Assembly (NCBI GenBank): GCA_958296225.1
Contig: OY282456.1
Location: 372,001 to 436,000, forward strand
Reading direction: 5' to 3'
Length of the DNA stretch: 64,000 nucleotides
Source of the DNA: an uncultured Dehalococcoidia bacterium
GTDB taxonomy: Bacteria; Chloroflexota; Dehalococcoidia; Lucifugimonadales; UBA3495
The notes under the pieces were generated by a model, which saw nothing but the letters and a program-made list of their open reading frames with translations, made no database searches and was not told where the DNA came from. Shown piece by piece: positions 43,066-51,842 of this stretch; the stretch's first letter is position 1, and each line of letters opens with the position of its first letter. The translations under genes were made by a program, and so were the position numbers.

Positions 43066-43411
43066 CTATCGGATTTTGCAATGGGAATGTTGGCGAATTT
43101 TACCTAAGCGCGTGAATGTGCGCAAATCGGTGGCAATGATGAAGGTGTCCGCCGGCATCCGCTTCTCCGCGGCGTGGAGGAACGGAACGGCTATATCGGT
43201 CCGGTCGAACCGGAGCTCCTGTACCCGCTCCACGACGTCGTGCCGGCTGTCCCTGGCTGCAGCGGAAACACATCGCGGCAAACAGACCCTTGCGCCGCTG
43301 GCCTGAATCAGACCCGTCAATCATGATTGGCGTCAAACCCCGCAGCCGGGCCGCCCGGCAGTCCAAATCGGCGAAATAGTCGAGAATTGGTGCGCTTGGT
43401 GATTGCGCCAT
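43066..43411 (-). pseudogene. Remnant of a TROVE/Ro60-like protein, VWA domain
   Basis: One frame has TPIMIDGSDSG, a D-x-S-x-S metal-ion site; after a frameshift another gives VERVQELRFDRTDIAVPFLHAAEKR and PADTFIIATDLRTF, close to the TD..LPM..A and DTFVV.TDN.T pattern of Ro60-family VWA domains. The helical TROVE ring that binds RNA is not found, and the frames do not connect, so I call a decayed fragment. VWA domains of other families remain possible. Confidence 0.5.
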
Positions 43412-43570
43412 AGTGCCTCGCCGCCGTCAGTCCGTCCAGCGAATTGCCGGAGATTAGCGCATTGCTAAAATCGCAAAAGACGCGATTGCCCGGCTCGCCC
43501 CAAATTGACGCGCAACCGCCCTGTTGCTAACCTTCTAAACATAAGCAACCAGCCACCCGGAGGCCGCCTT

Positions 43571-45541
43571 ATGCCCGTCATCGCCGCCAGCATCAAACAC
43601 CGCCAGCCCTACGCTGGCGGCAAATCCTTCGCCGCCGCCGGCGATTACGAACGCATTGACGGAGCTCTGACCTTCGCCGTTGACCCGCACAACCCGGCCA
43701 ACCGGACCATCGTAGATTTGCCGCACGCCCCGGTTGACGACGCCGGCCGGGTGCGGTTCGAGTCCGACTTTACCCTGGTAGCGCCCCGAAACCCGGCATT
43801 GGGCAATGGCCGCCTCATCGTGGAAGTGGTCAACCGGGGCCGTCGCCGCACCATTCCCTTTTTCAACCGCGCGCCGGCGCCGTCCATCGATTCCGACGCC
43901 ATCCCGGAGGGCGACGGCTTCCTGCTGCGGCACGGTTATTCCGTCCTGTCCGTCGGCTGGCAGTGGGACGTTTATCGCAGCGACGCTTTGCTGGGGCTGG
44001 ACGCCCCCGAAATCCGTATCGATGGACAGCCGGCAACCGGCCAGGCTTGCGTCGAAATGCGCCCCAACATCGCCGAGACTACACGCCAACTCTCCAACCG
44101 CGACCACCGCCCCTATCCCGTCGCCGACCTTGACGACCCCCACGCTTTGCTCCTTGTCCGCGATTGGGAGGATGGCCCGGACACCGTTATCCCACGCTCG
44201 CAATGGCGGTTCGCCAGGCAATCCGCCGCCGGCGTCACCCCCAGCGCGGAGCACATCTACCTGGAGTCGGGGTTCCAGCCGGGCCGGATTTACTACGCCA
44301 TTTACACTGCCGCCAACCCCGTCGTCGTCGGCTGCGGGATGCTGGCCATCCGCGATGCCGCCGCCTGGCTGCGCCACCCTGCGGAGTCCAATCCGCTGGT
44401 GCCGGAAAACTACCGGCGCATCTACGGCCACGGCGTTTCCCAGTCGGGCCGCCTCCTCCGCACTATGGTCTATCTGGGCCTCAACCTTGACGAGGACGGC
44501 CGCCCCGTTTTCGACGGCCTGCTGCCCCACGTCGCCGGCGGACGCATGGGCGAGTTCAACCACCGTTTCGCCCAGCCCTCCTGCCAGTCCAACCCCGGCT
44601 TCGGCCACCAGTTCCCCTTCGCCGACAACGACCTGACCGACCCGCTCACCGAGCAGACCGACGGCCTGCTGCGTCGCCTGCGCGAGCTGGACGCAGTGCC
44701 CAAAATCATCTACACCAACTCCTCTGCCGAATACTGGCGCGGGGATGGCTGCCTGACCCATATCGACAGCGCCGGCAGCGCCGACCTGGAACCCGCCGCC
44801 GAAACCCGCCATTACCTCTTCGCCGGCGCCCAGCACCTGCCCGGCTCTCTCGACGCGATGGCCGGCCAGGGACCCGACGGCGCCACCGGCCGGCACCCCT
44901 ACAACGCCATTGATTACATCCCCCTGCTGCGCGCTGCCCTGGTCAATCTGGACCGCTGGGCCAGCGACGACATCGCGCCGCCGGCCAGCCAACACCCCCG
45001 CCTCGACGACGGCACGGCTGTAACCCAAACGGCCTATCTGGACGGCCTGGCCCCAATCCCCAACCGCAGCGTCCCCGACCCGGCCCGGCTGTGGCGCGTC
45101 CGCGAAATCGACATCGGCCCCAACGCCGGCCAGGGCATCGCCGCCTATCCGGTGCAGGAGGGCCGCGAATACCCTCACCTTGTTTCCGCCGCCGACCACG
45201 ACGGCAACGACCTGGCCGGCATCCGCCTGCCCGACCTGGAAGCGCCCGTAGGCACCCACACCGGCTGGAACCTGCGCCACCCCGACACCGGCGCGCCCGA
45301 ACAGCTAATGTCTATGCAAGGCTCCACCCACTGGTTCCCTGCTACCAAAGCCCAGCGTGCCGCCACGGGCGACCCGCGCCCGTCTTTGGAGGAACGCTAT
45401 GAAAGCCGGGAGGATTTTGCGGCGCAGGTCAAAGCGTCCGCCGTTCATCTGGCGGATACCGGCTATCTGCTGGCCGAGGATATTGCGGTGGTAGTGGAGT
45501 CCTGCCTGGAACGGTACGACCACGCTATGGCGAGGAAGTAG
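43571..45541 (+). CDS. Alpha/beta hydrolase domain-containing protein
   Basis: About 656 residues starting at MPVIAASIKH after GGAGG. The sequence resembles the large alpha/beta-hydrolase family common in soil and marine bacteria: RRIYGHGVSQSGRLLRTMVYLGLNLDEDGRPVFDG carries the nucleophile elbow G-x-S-x-S, and HQFPFADNDLTDPLTEQTDGL and HYLFAGAQH (likely His) follow. There is no signal peptide, so it is probably cytoplasmic. Substrate is unknown. It is transcribed alone, with codon usage like the flanking metabolic genes. Confidence 0.75.
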   Translation: MPVIAASIKHRQPYAGGKSFAAAGDYERIDGALTFAVDPHNPANRTIVDLPHAPVDDAGRVRFESDFTLVAPRNPALGNGRLIVEVVNRGRRRTIPFFNRAPAPSIDSDAIPEGDGFLLRHGYSVLSVGWQWDVYRSDALLGLDAPEIRIDGQPATGQACVEMRPNIAETTRQLSNRDHRPYPVADLDDPHALLLVRDWEDGPDTVIPRSQWRFARQSAAGVTPSAEHIYLESGFQPGRIYYAIYTAANPVVVGCGMLAIRDAAAWLRHPAESNPLVPENYRRIYGHGVSQSGRLLRTMVYLGLNLDEDGRPVFDGLLPHVAGGRMGEFNHRFAQPSCQSNPGFGHQFPFADNDLTDPLTEQTDGLLRRLRELDAVPKIIYTNSSAEYWRGDGCLTHIDSAGSADLEPAAETRHYLFAGAQHLPGSLDAMAGQGPDGATGRHPYNAIDYIPLLRAALVNLDRWASDDIAPPASQHPRLDDGTAVTQTAYLDGLAPIPNRSVPDPARLWRVREIDIGPNAGQGIAAYPVQEGREYPHLVSAADHDGNDLAGIRLPDLEAPVGTHTGWNLRHPDTGAPEQLMSMQGSTHWFPATKAQRAATGDPRPSLEERYESREDFAAQVKASAVHLADTGYLLAEDIAVVVESCLERYDHAMARK

Positions 45542-45607
45542 GACGGCTGCCTTGCCAACGGCCCTGCTATCATTCCCCAAGTGACTTGCCCCTCGTAGGT
45601 GAAAACG

Positions 45608-45895
45608 ATGACCACACACGACAAAATCCCTTATGCAGAACAGAAACGGCGAGGTCAGGCAATCTATGATGCCCAAATCCGCCACCTGATTTCCCCCGAC
45701 GACGCGGACAAATTTGTGAAAATCGACATCCTCACCGGCGACTATGAAATCCACGAGAACCCGGCTACCGCCGGGCGCAAGCTACGCGAGCGGCGCTCGG
45801 ACGCGGTTATCCACACCATCCACCGGGGCCAAAGCGATGTGGTACGTCTCCGCAGTCCACGTCGTGTCGTCCCCAAAGCAAGAGTGGAACGATAA
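45608..45895 (+). CDS. Small protein upstream of a retropepsin-like protease
   Basis: A 95-residue protein from ATG 45608, with AGGTG seven bases upstream. YAEQKRRGQAIYDAQIRHLISPDD, then DKFVKIDILTGDYEIHENP, suggests a helical start and a short beta part; the end is basic (RSPRRVVPKARVER). I do not recognise the family. The stop overlaps the start of the next gene (TAATG), so the two are coupled. Such a pair can be a regulator or antitoxin with its partner, but nothing proves it. Confidence 0.6.
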   Translation: MTTHDKIPYAEQKRRGQAIYDAQIRHLISPDDADKFVKIDILTGDYEIHENPATAGRKLRERRSDAVIHTIHRGQSDVVRLRSPRRVVPKARVER

Positions 45896-46278
45896 TGCAC
45901 TACGGCAATGTCAACAGCGCTCTGGAAGCTGGTGTTGCCCTCGTCTTGCTGGGCGATACCGGCGCAACCGAACAGGCCGATTTTATCATTGACACTGGAT
46001 TCAGCGGTGGAATCACTCTTGCCACGGACATATTTGATCGGCTCAATTTGCAGCGCGACGACGACGTCGCGGTCACTTTGGGCGATGGAACAGTTCGGGC
46101 TCTTGCCAGATATACCGCCCGCCTGCTGTGGCACGGCCGGCGCCGGGAAATTGAAGCTGTCAGAGTCGAATCCGACGAACTGCTTATCGGAATGAGGCTG
46201 CTCCAAGGCAGCAGCCTCCACGTTGAGGCCGTCCCCGGCGGCCTGGTTGCTATCGCCGAGTTGCCTGGCTCGTCCTAG
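45895..46278 (+). CDS. Retropepsin-like (clan AA) aspartic protease
   Basis: A 127-residue single-domain protein. FIIDTGFSGGITLATDIF contains the catalytic D-T-G, and LLIGMRLLQGSSLHVE matches the second conserved turn (LIG...L). It would work as a dimer, as retropepsins do. No signal peptide or membrane segment is seen. It overlaps the preceding small gene. Substrate is unknown; the preceding protein is a candidate. Confidence 0.75.
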   Translation: MHYGNVNSALEAGVALVLLGDTGATEQADFIIDTGFSGGITLATDIFDRLNLQRDDDVAVTLGDGTVRALARYTARLLWHGRRREIEAVRVESDELLIGMRLLQGSSLHVEAVPGGLVAIAELPGSS

Positions 46279-46302
46279 CCGGAGGGCGCAGGGGCCGTAC
46301 CT

Positions 46303-47406
46303 CTACACTTGCCGCTGTTTCGGGTCCAGCCGGTCCCGCAGCCAGTCGCCCAGCAGGTTCATCGACAGCACGGTGAGCATTATGGCCAGACCGGGGAACA
46401 GGGATACCCACCACCCGCTTTGCGACGTAACCAGCTCGCGCCCGTCGGCCACCATCAAGCCCCAAGCCGGCGTCGGACGCGGTATGCCCGCCCCCAGGAA
46501 GCTCAGCGTGCTTTCCAGGATGATGACGAAGCCTACCTGCAACGTCGCCAGCACCACCAGGCTGTTGAACACGTTGGGGAAAATGTGCCGCATCATAATC
46601 CGCGGATGCGATGAACCCGCCACTCGCGAGCGCGCCACAAAGTCCTGCACCCGCACCGAGAGGGTTTCGCCCCGCGCCATCCGCGCGTAGTGCGCCCACA
46701 GCAGCAGCACCAGCACGGTGATGATGGTTCCGAAGCTTGCTCCCAGCGCCGTAACCAGCACCAGCGCCAGCAGAATGATTGGAATGGACAGGGAAATATC
46801 CACGGCGCGCATTACCACTATGTCTATCCAGCGCCCGAAATAGCCCGCTCCCACGCCCAGCGCCGTGCCAATCACGCCGCCGCACAGGATGGACACCACC
46901 GCCACCACCACCGAAATGCGCGAGCCGTGAATGATGCGGCTGAGGATGTCCCGCCCCACCTTGTCGGTGCCCAGCGGATACCGCCAGGTGCCGCCGGGTT
47001 TGGAAACAACTGCGACGCGCGTGCCGGGCACGGCCTCCGTGGCCCCGTCCAGCAGAACCGCCGCGCCGTTGCGCACCTTGCGGGCCGCGTTGGCCGCCAG
47101 CTCCTGCGCAACCCCTTGCGACGGGTCAATCTGCGCCACCACGTCTTTGACTTCCGATTCGCCTTCCACCCACGCCGGGGGCAGCAGCCGCACTTTCAGG
47201 TCGCCGTCCAGCGGGTCATAGGGCGCAATCACGTCCGCAAAGATGGCCGGTATGACCAGCATTATCAGCACGACGGCGAAGGGAATCAGCGGATAGCGGC
47301 GCGCCTCCCGGAGGAACCGCCGCAGCCGCGACGGGGCGGCGACGGCCGGCGCCCCCGCCGCTCCGGCTGCGGAGCCGTCAACGTTTGCCGGTCTGGTGAC
47401 AGCCAC
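46303..47406 (-). CDS. Peptide/nickel-type ABC transporter permease (DppC-like)
   Basis: A 367-residue membrane protein. One hydrophobic segment at the N-terminus (IPFAVVLIMLVIPAIFADVIAPYDP) is followed by a long periplasmic loop and then WRYPLGTDKVGRDILSRIIHGSRISVVVAVVS, the classic DppC/OppC start of the permease core. The EAA-type loop is seen as VRVQDFVARSRVAGSSHPRIMMRHIFPNV. It has a basic C-terminus. It lies downstream of a binding-protein gene on the same strand and probably pairs with the DppB-like permease at 51843-52760. ATPase genes are not in the window. Confidence 0.9.
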   Translation of the reverse strand: MAVTRPANVDGSAAGAAGAPAVAAPSRLRRFLREARRYPLIPFAVVLIMLVIPAIFADVIAPYDPLDGDLKVRLLPPAWVEGESEVKDVVAQIDPSQGVAQELAANAARKVRNGAAVLLDGATEAVPGTRVAVVSKPGGTWRYPLGTDKVGRDILSRIIHGSRISVVVAVVSILCGGVIGTALGVGAGYFGRWIDIVVMRAVDISLSIPIILLALVLVTALGASFGTIITVLVLLLWAHYARMARGETLSVRVQDFVARSRVAGSSHPRIMMRHIFPNVFNSLVVLATLQVGFVIILESTLSFLGAGIPRPTPAWGLMVADGRELVTSQSGWWVSLFPGLAIMLTVLSMNLLGDWLRDRLDPKQRQV

Positions 47407-47479
47407 TGGTCTCTAGCCTCCGCGCGGTATCGCTGTCCGTAAGTGTCGGGGCGACCGATATGCCGCCCCTACGGATTCA

Positions 47480-49357
47480 TCAGTGGCACGGCCCTGCCGA
47501 CCGGCAGGCCCGAATCAGGTCAAAGTGCCCGTAGTTGGCCCCGTCGGAACCGGGAAACTCCCAGGTGTCAATGATTTCGGGGTTGGCGACGAACTCGATG
47601 AAAATGTAGAACAGGGGCAGGTAGCCGTATTCCGTGAAGATAATCTCTCCCATTTCGTTCTGAATCTGAGAGCGTTCGTCCACCGGCACGGTGTTGCCCA
47701 GTTCCTTGAACAGTTCGTCCAGCTCCGGCGTCTCAAAGAAGTGGATGGCGCCGCTGGAACGGTTGAACAGGCTCAACTGGGCATAGACCGTCTTGTAGGA
47801 CGGGGGCGCAACCCAGAACCCTACCGACTCCGGCTCTTTCTTGGTCCAGGACGAATAGTAGTTGCCGAACTCCCACTCCTGATAGCTGACGTCGATGCCC
47901 ACGTCGGCGAACATTACGCCCATGGCCTGCATCAGGTCGGCGGACTCCGGGAAGCCGAAAATGTTCATCACCTTCATACTGATTTCGGCGGGATTGTCCG
48001 GGCCGTAGCCGGCTTCCGCCAGCAGTTCCCGCGCCCGGTCGGGGTCGTAGCCGTACAGTTCGTCAAAGCGGTCGAACCAGGAATCGTCAAAGCCGGGCAG
48101 GTTGGGGTAGAACCCGCCGACCGGGCTGATGGTGACGCGCCCGCTGAACAGGGTGTCAATCAGCAAGTCTTTGTCCACCGCCCGGTTCAGGGCCTCGCGC
48201 ACCCGCTTGTCGGTGGGCGGGAAGTCCGGGTACATCCACGGCTGTTCCCACGTGCTCCACTCGCCCGGCCCCGGCGTTTCCGGGTAGAGGCCCTGGAAGA
48301 CGCCCCACAGCTGGTTGCCGGGAAAGTTGCTCTGGATGACTTTCATTCCGCTGTTGGTCACGGCGGAGTCGGCCAGTTCGCGGGTCAGTTCGGTGAGGTG
48401 AATGTCGCCGGCCAGCAAGCCGGCGTTGCGGGTGGCCGGTTCGGAAATCCAGCGCAGGTTGACCATCGGCCAGTCCGCTTCCGCCGGGTTGCCGCCCTCG
48501 CCGTTGAGCCGCCAGTGTTCCGGCAGTTTCTCATAGTCCACGTCCACGCCCAACTCCCGGTCAACGTAGCGATAGGGGCCGGTGCCAATCATATCGTCGG
48601 TGTAGCCCTCCACGCCCTCGGCGTCCCAGAACGCCTGGCTCATCATCAGCCCGCCGCCGCTGGGGGCGATGTAAAAGAGAAAGTCGGGGTTGGGGCCTTT
48701 CAGCTGAATCTCCAGTTCGTGGTCGCTGACCACGGTTGAGGCGTCCAGGTCAATGTTGCGCCAGTCGTTGGCATAGGCCAGCAGAGTGTCTTCCCGCGTC
48801 AGCATCCGCGCGCTGTGCAGCACGTCGCGCGCGGTGAACTCGCCCCAGTTGTTATGAAACTCGACGCCTTCCTCCAGCTGGAAAGACCAGCGGGTGCCGT
48901 CGGCCGACAACTCCCAGCTTTTCGCCAGCTGCGGCACCCAGATGTTGCGCTCGGCGTCGATGTCAACCAGCACTTCCATCACCAGGTCCATCTGCTGGTG
49001 GTGGTCAACGGTGCCGCCCCAGGGCAGGTTGGTTTCGCCGGCCGAGGGGTCAACGGCGATAACCAGCGTGTCCACCTTGAGCTCGCTCGTCTGCGCCATC
49101 ACGGGAGCCGGCGTAGCAGTGGGTGCGGCGGTGGCGCCGGCGGCGCGGAAGGCCGGCGCGGTGGGCGATGGCGCCGGCGCGGCCGGCGCCGTGGTAGCGG
49201 CTGCGGCGGTGGGGGCCATTGCCGCCGGGGCCTCCGTAGGGGCTGGCGCCGCCGGGGCGGCGGCCGGGGCCGGTTCACCGCAGGCCGCTGCAATTACCAG
49301 CAGCAGCCCCGCCGGAATGGTCAACAGAACGCGGGAAATGCTTTTCAGGCCATACAT
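47480..49357 (-). CDS. ABC transporter substrate-binding lipoprotein (family 5), copy 1
   Basis: A 625-residue protein with a lipoprotein signal (hydrophobic run then VIAAAC, Cys26) and a long Ala/Pro/Thr linker to about residue 95. The mature part is a family-5 peptide-binding protein: DRWSFQLEEGVEFHNN-type segments (TRWSFQLEEGVEFHNNWGEF), VREALNRAVDKDLLIDTLF and GYDPDRARELLAEAGYG are visible. It is very similar to the protein at 49635-51503, so the pair arose by duplication. Substrate unknown; peptides are the family default. It is anchored to the outer face of the membrane. Confidence 0.92.
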   Translation of the reverse strand: MYGLKSISRVLLTIPAGLLLVIAAACGEPAPAAAPAAPAPTEAPAAMAPTAAAATTAPAAPAPSPTAPAFRAAGATAAPTATPAPVMAQTSELKVDTLVIAVDPSAGETNLPWGGTVDHHQQMDLVMEVLVDIDAERNIWVPQLAKSWELSADGTRWSFQLEEGVEFHNNWGEFTARDVLHSARMLTREDTLLAYANDWRNIDLDASTVVSDHELEIQLKGPNPDFLFYIAPSGGGLMMSQAFWDAEGVEGYTDDMIGTGPYRYVDRELGVDVDYEKLPEHWRLNGEGGNPAEADWPMVNLRWISEPATRNAGLLAGDIHLTELTRELADSAVTNSGMKVIQSNFPGNQLWGVFQGLYPETPGPGEWSTWEQPWMYPDFPPTDKRVREALNRAVDKDLLIDTLFSGRVTISPVGGFYPNLPGFDDSWFDRFDELYGYDPDRARELLAEAGYGPDNPAEISMKVMNIFGFPESADLMQAMGVMFADVGIDVSYQEWEFGNYYSSWTKKEPESVGFWVAPPSYKTVYAQLSLFNRSSGAIHFFETPELDELFKELGNTVPVDERSQIQNEMGEIIFTEYGYLPLFYIFIEFVANPEIIDTWEFPGSDGANYGHFDLIRACRSAGPCH

Positions 49358-49547
49358 CGCTGGTGTCCCTCTTAATCGGTGCGATTATCTTTGCCGCCGC
49401 CGGCATTGCGCGACGACGCCCGCTAATTTACTGTATTGCCATAATGCGCGTCAAACGCGCCCAACGCCGGCGCCGTTGCGCTAATCAAGCCTGAAACGGG
49501 CGTTGTGGTACGCAATCCGCAATCGCCTGTTGGCTGTACTGCAAAGA

Positions 49548-49580
49548 ACGGGATGCCGGCTGCGAAAACCGGCATCCCGT
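49548..49580. repeat. 12-bp-stem hairpin between the two binding-protein genes
   Basis: ACGGGATGCCGG (49548-49559) pairs exactly with CCGGCATCCCGT (49569-49580) around a 9-base loop. There is no T-run on either side, so it is more likely a dispersed repeat than an intrinsic terminator. A CCTGTCCATCCC motif follows at 49593. Confidence 0.6.
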
Positions 49581-49634
49581 AACCCATTAAATCCTGTCCA
49601 TCCCGTCTAACCTCGTAAAATTCGCGCCGGCCCG

Positions 49635-51503
49635 TCAGTAGCATGGCTGCGCCGTGCGGCAGGCCCGAATCAGGTCAAAGTGTCCGTAGTTGGCCCCGTC
49701 GGAACCGGGGAACTCCCAGGTGTCAATGATTTCGGGGTTGGCGACGAACTCGATGAAAATGTAGAACAGGGGCAGGTATCCGTAGTCCTCAAAGAGAATG
49801 TCCCCCATTTGATTCTGAATCGCGGCCCGCTCGTCCACCGGCACCGTGTTGCTCAACTCCATAAACAACTCGTCCAGCTCCTGCGTTTCGTACAGGTGAA
49901 TGAAGCCGCTGGAACGGTTGAACAGGCTCAATTGGGCGTACACCGTCTTGTACGACGGCGAACCCACGAAGAAACCCAGCGACTGTTCTTCCTTCTTGGT
50001 CCAGGAGGCGTAGTAGTTGCCAAACTCCCATTCTTCGTAGCTGACATCTACGCCCACGTCGTTGAACATCACGCCGATGGCCTGCACCAGGTCAGCCGAT
50101 TCCGGGAACCCAAAGATGTTCATTACTATCATCTTCATCTGGGCGGGGTCGTCTGCGCTATATCCCGCATCGGCCAGCAATTCCCGCGCCCGGTCGGGGT
50201 CATAGCCGTACAACTCATCGTAACGTTCCAGCCAGGCCTCGTCCCAGCCGGGTAGGTTGGGATAGAACCCGCCTACCGGGCTGATGGTGACGCGCCCGCT
50301 GAACAGGGTGTCAATCAGCAAGTCCTTGTCCACCGCCCGGTTCAGCGCCTCCCGAACCCGGATGTCGGTGGGGGCATAATCGGGATACATCCACGGCTGT
50401 TCCCAGGCGCTCCACCCGCCGGAAGCCGGCGTTTCCGGGTAAAGGCCCATGAAAATGCCCCACAGCTGGTTGCCGGGAAAATTGCTCTGGATGACCTTCA
50501 TCCCGTGATTGGATACCGCTACGTCGGCCAGTTCGCGGGTCAGTTCGGTGAGGTGAATCTCCCCGGCCAGCAGGCCGGCGTTGCGGGTGGCCGCCTCGGA
50601 AATCCAGCGCAGGTTGACCATGGGCCAGTCCACTTCCGCCGGATTGCCGCCCTGTCCGTTCAGCCGCCAGTGTTCTTGCGGCAGCTTCTCAAAATCCACG
50701 TCCACGCCCAACTCCCGGTCAACGTAGCGATAGGGGCCGGTGCCAATCATATCTTCGTTATACCCTTCCAGACCCGCGGCGTCCCAGAACGCTTTGCTCA
50801 TCATCAGCCCGCCGCCGCTGGGGGCGATATAGAACAGGAAATCCGGGTTGGGCGATTGCAACTGCAGTGCCAGTTCGTGGTCGCTGATGATTGCCGAGGC
50901 GTCCAGGTCAATAGTGCGCCAGTCCGTAGCATAGGCCAGCAGAGTGTCTTCCCGCGTCAGCATCCGCGCGCTGTGCAAAACGTCTTCAGCGGTGAACTCG
51001 CCCCAGCCGTTGTGAAACTCCACGCCTTCCACCAGCTGGAACGACCAGCGGGTGCCGTCCTCCGACAGTTCCCAGCTCGTCGCCAGCTGCGGCACCCAGA
51101 TGTTGCGCTCTGGGTCGATGTCCACCAGCACTTCCATTACCAGGTCCATCTGCTGGTGATGGTCAACCGTGCCGCCCCAGGGCAGGTTGGTTTCGCCGGC
51201 CGAGGGGTCAACGGCGATAACCAGCGTATCCACTTTGATGTCGCCGGTGGGTGCCACCGCCGCGGCCGCCGGCCGCGCGGTCGGCGCCACAGTGGCGGCG
51301 GCGCGGAAGGCCGGCGCGGTGGGTGAAGCCGCCGGTTGAGCGGCCGCGGCCGCCGGCGCCGTCGTCGCTGTCGCCGCCGGCTCCGTCGCCGCCACCGGCG
51401 CCGTGGCTTCGGGTGCGGCGCTCTGACAGGCCACTGCCAACACCAGCGACAAGACGGCCGGAATTATGAACAAGACGCGCCAAGCGCTTTTCGTGCCAAA
51501 CAT
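49635..51503 (-). CDS. ABC transporter substrate-binding lipoprotein (family 5), copy 2
   Basis: A 622-residue paralogue of the preceding gene product. The signal ends VLAVAC (Cys26) and is followed by an Ala-rich linker. The binding domain repeats the same blocks (QLVEGVEFHNGWGEFTAEDVLHSARML, GYDPDRARELLADAGYS) with scattered changes, for example at the pocket-side AKPLAT/ATSWEL regions, so the two may differ in ligand. The gene reads away from the DppB-like gene; their start regions share the gap 51504-51842. Confidence 0.92.
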   Translation of the reverse strand: MFGTKSAWRVLFIIPAVLSLVLAVACQSAAPEATAPVAATEPAATATTAPAAAAAQPAASPTAPAFRAAATVAPTARPAAAAVAPTGDIKVDTLVIAVDPSAGETNLPWGGTVDHHQQMDLVMEVLVDIDPERNIWVPQLATSWELSEDGTRWSFQLVEGVEFHNGWGEFTAEDVLHSARMLTREDTLLAYATDWRTIDLDASAIISDHELALQLQSPNPDFLFYIAPSGGGLMMSKAFWDAAGLEGYNEDMIGTGPYRYVDRELGVDVDFEKLPQEHWRLNGQGGNPAEVDWPMVNLRWISEAATRNAGLLAGEIHLTELTRELADVAVSNHGMKVIQSNFPGNQLWGIFMGLYPETPASGGWSAWEQPWMYPDYAPTDIRVREALNRAVDKDLLIDTLFSGRVTISPVGGFYPNLPGWDEAWLERYDELYGYDPDRARELLADAGYSADDPAQMKMIVMNIFGFPESADLVQAIGVMFNDVGVDVSYEEWEFGNYYASWTKKEEQSLGFFVGSPSYKTVYAQLSLFNRSSGFIHLYETQELDELFMELSNTVPVDERAAIQNQMGDILFEDYGYLPLFYIFIEFVANPEIIDTWEFPGSDGANYGHFDLIRACRTAQPCY

Positions 51504-51749
51504 TGCTGCCTACCCTCCCAGTTTGTGAGTTATCGCCGTAATAGCGGTGCTAATCGGGCCGAACTTGGCGAATTTTTGACGATTATCGGTAGTCTATTCA
51601 CAAAGCAATTTTGCGTCAACCAGGCCAAACCGTCAACGCTCCGGCGCGGCAAAACGGGCATCGTCCACGGGCCGGTTGATTTCGTCGCTGCGGCCCCCCG
51701 GAGCCCGGTTGACATGGGGCGGCATACGCCGGTGGGTACGCGCGCTTTC

Positions 51750-51799
51750 CTTGACACCGGGCCGGCCTTCCTTGACACCGGGCCGGGCCGGGCTATTAT
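51750..51799 (+). promoter_or_regulatory. Promoter of the dppB-like gene with duplicated -35 region
   Basis: The block CTTGACACCGGGCCGG occurs twice in a row (about 51750 and 51771). From the second copy, TTGACA (51772-51777) stands 16 bases before TATTAT (51794-51799), a good sigma-70 pair. An ATG at 51798 lies inside the -10 and cannot be the start, which supports GTG 51843. No other feature is seen in 51504-51842. Confidence 0.65.
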
Positions 51800-51842
51800 G
51801 GTGCCATCCGCACCGCCCGATACGACGCGTTGGAGCGAACTC

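Noticed and set aside
42692..43081. 129-residue minus-strand frame near cas3
   Set aside because: Composition and lack of start signals do not support a gene.
43535..45280. 581-residue minus-strand frame
   Set aside because: It is the shadow of the alpha/beta hydrolase gene in GC-rich DNA.
49548..49580. Intrinsic terminator for a binding-protein gene
   Set aside because: The hairpin is strong but lacks a T-run on either strand.
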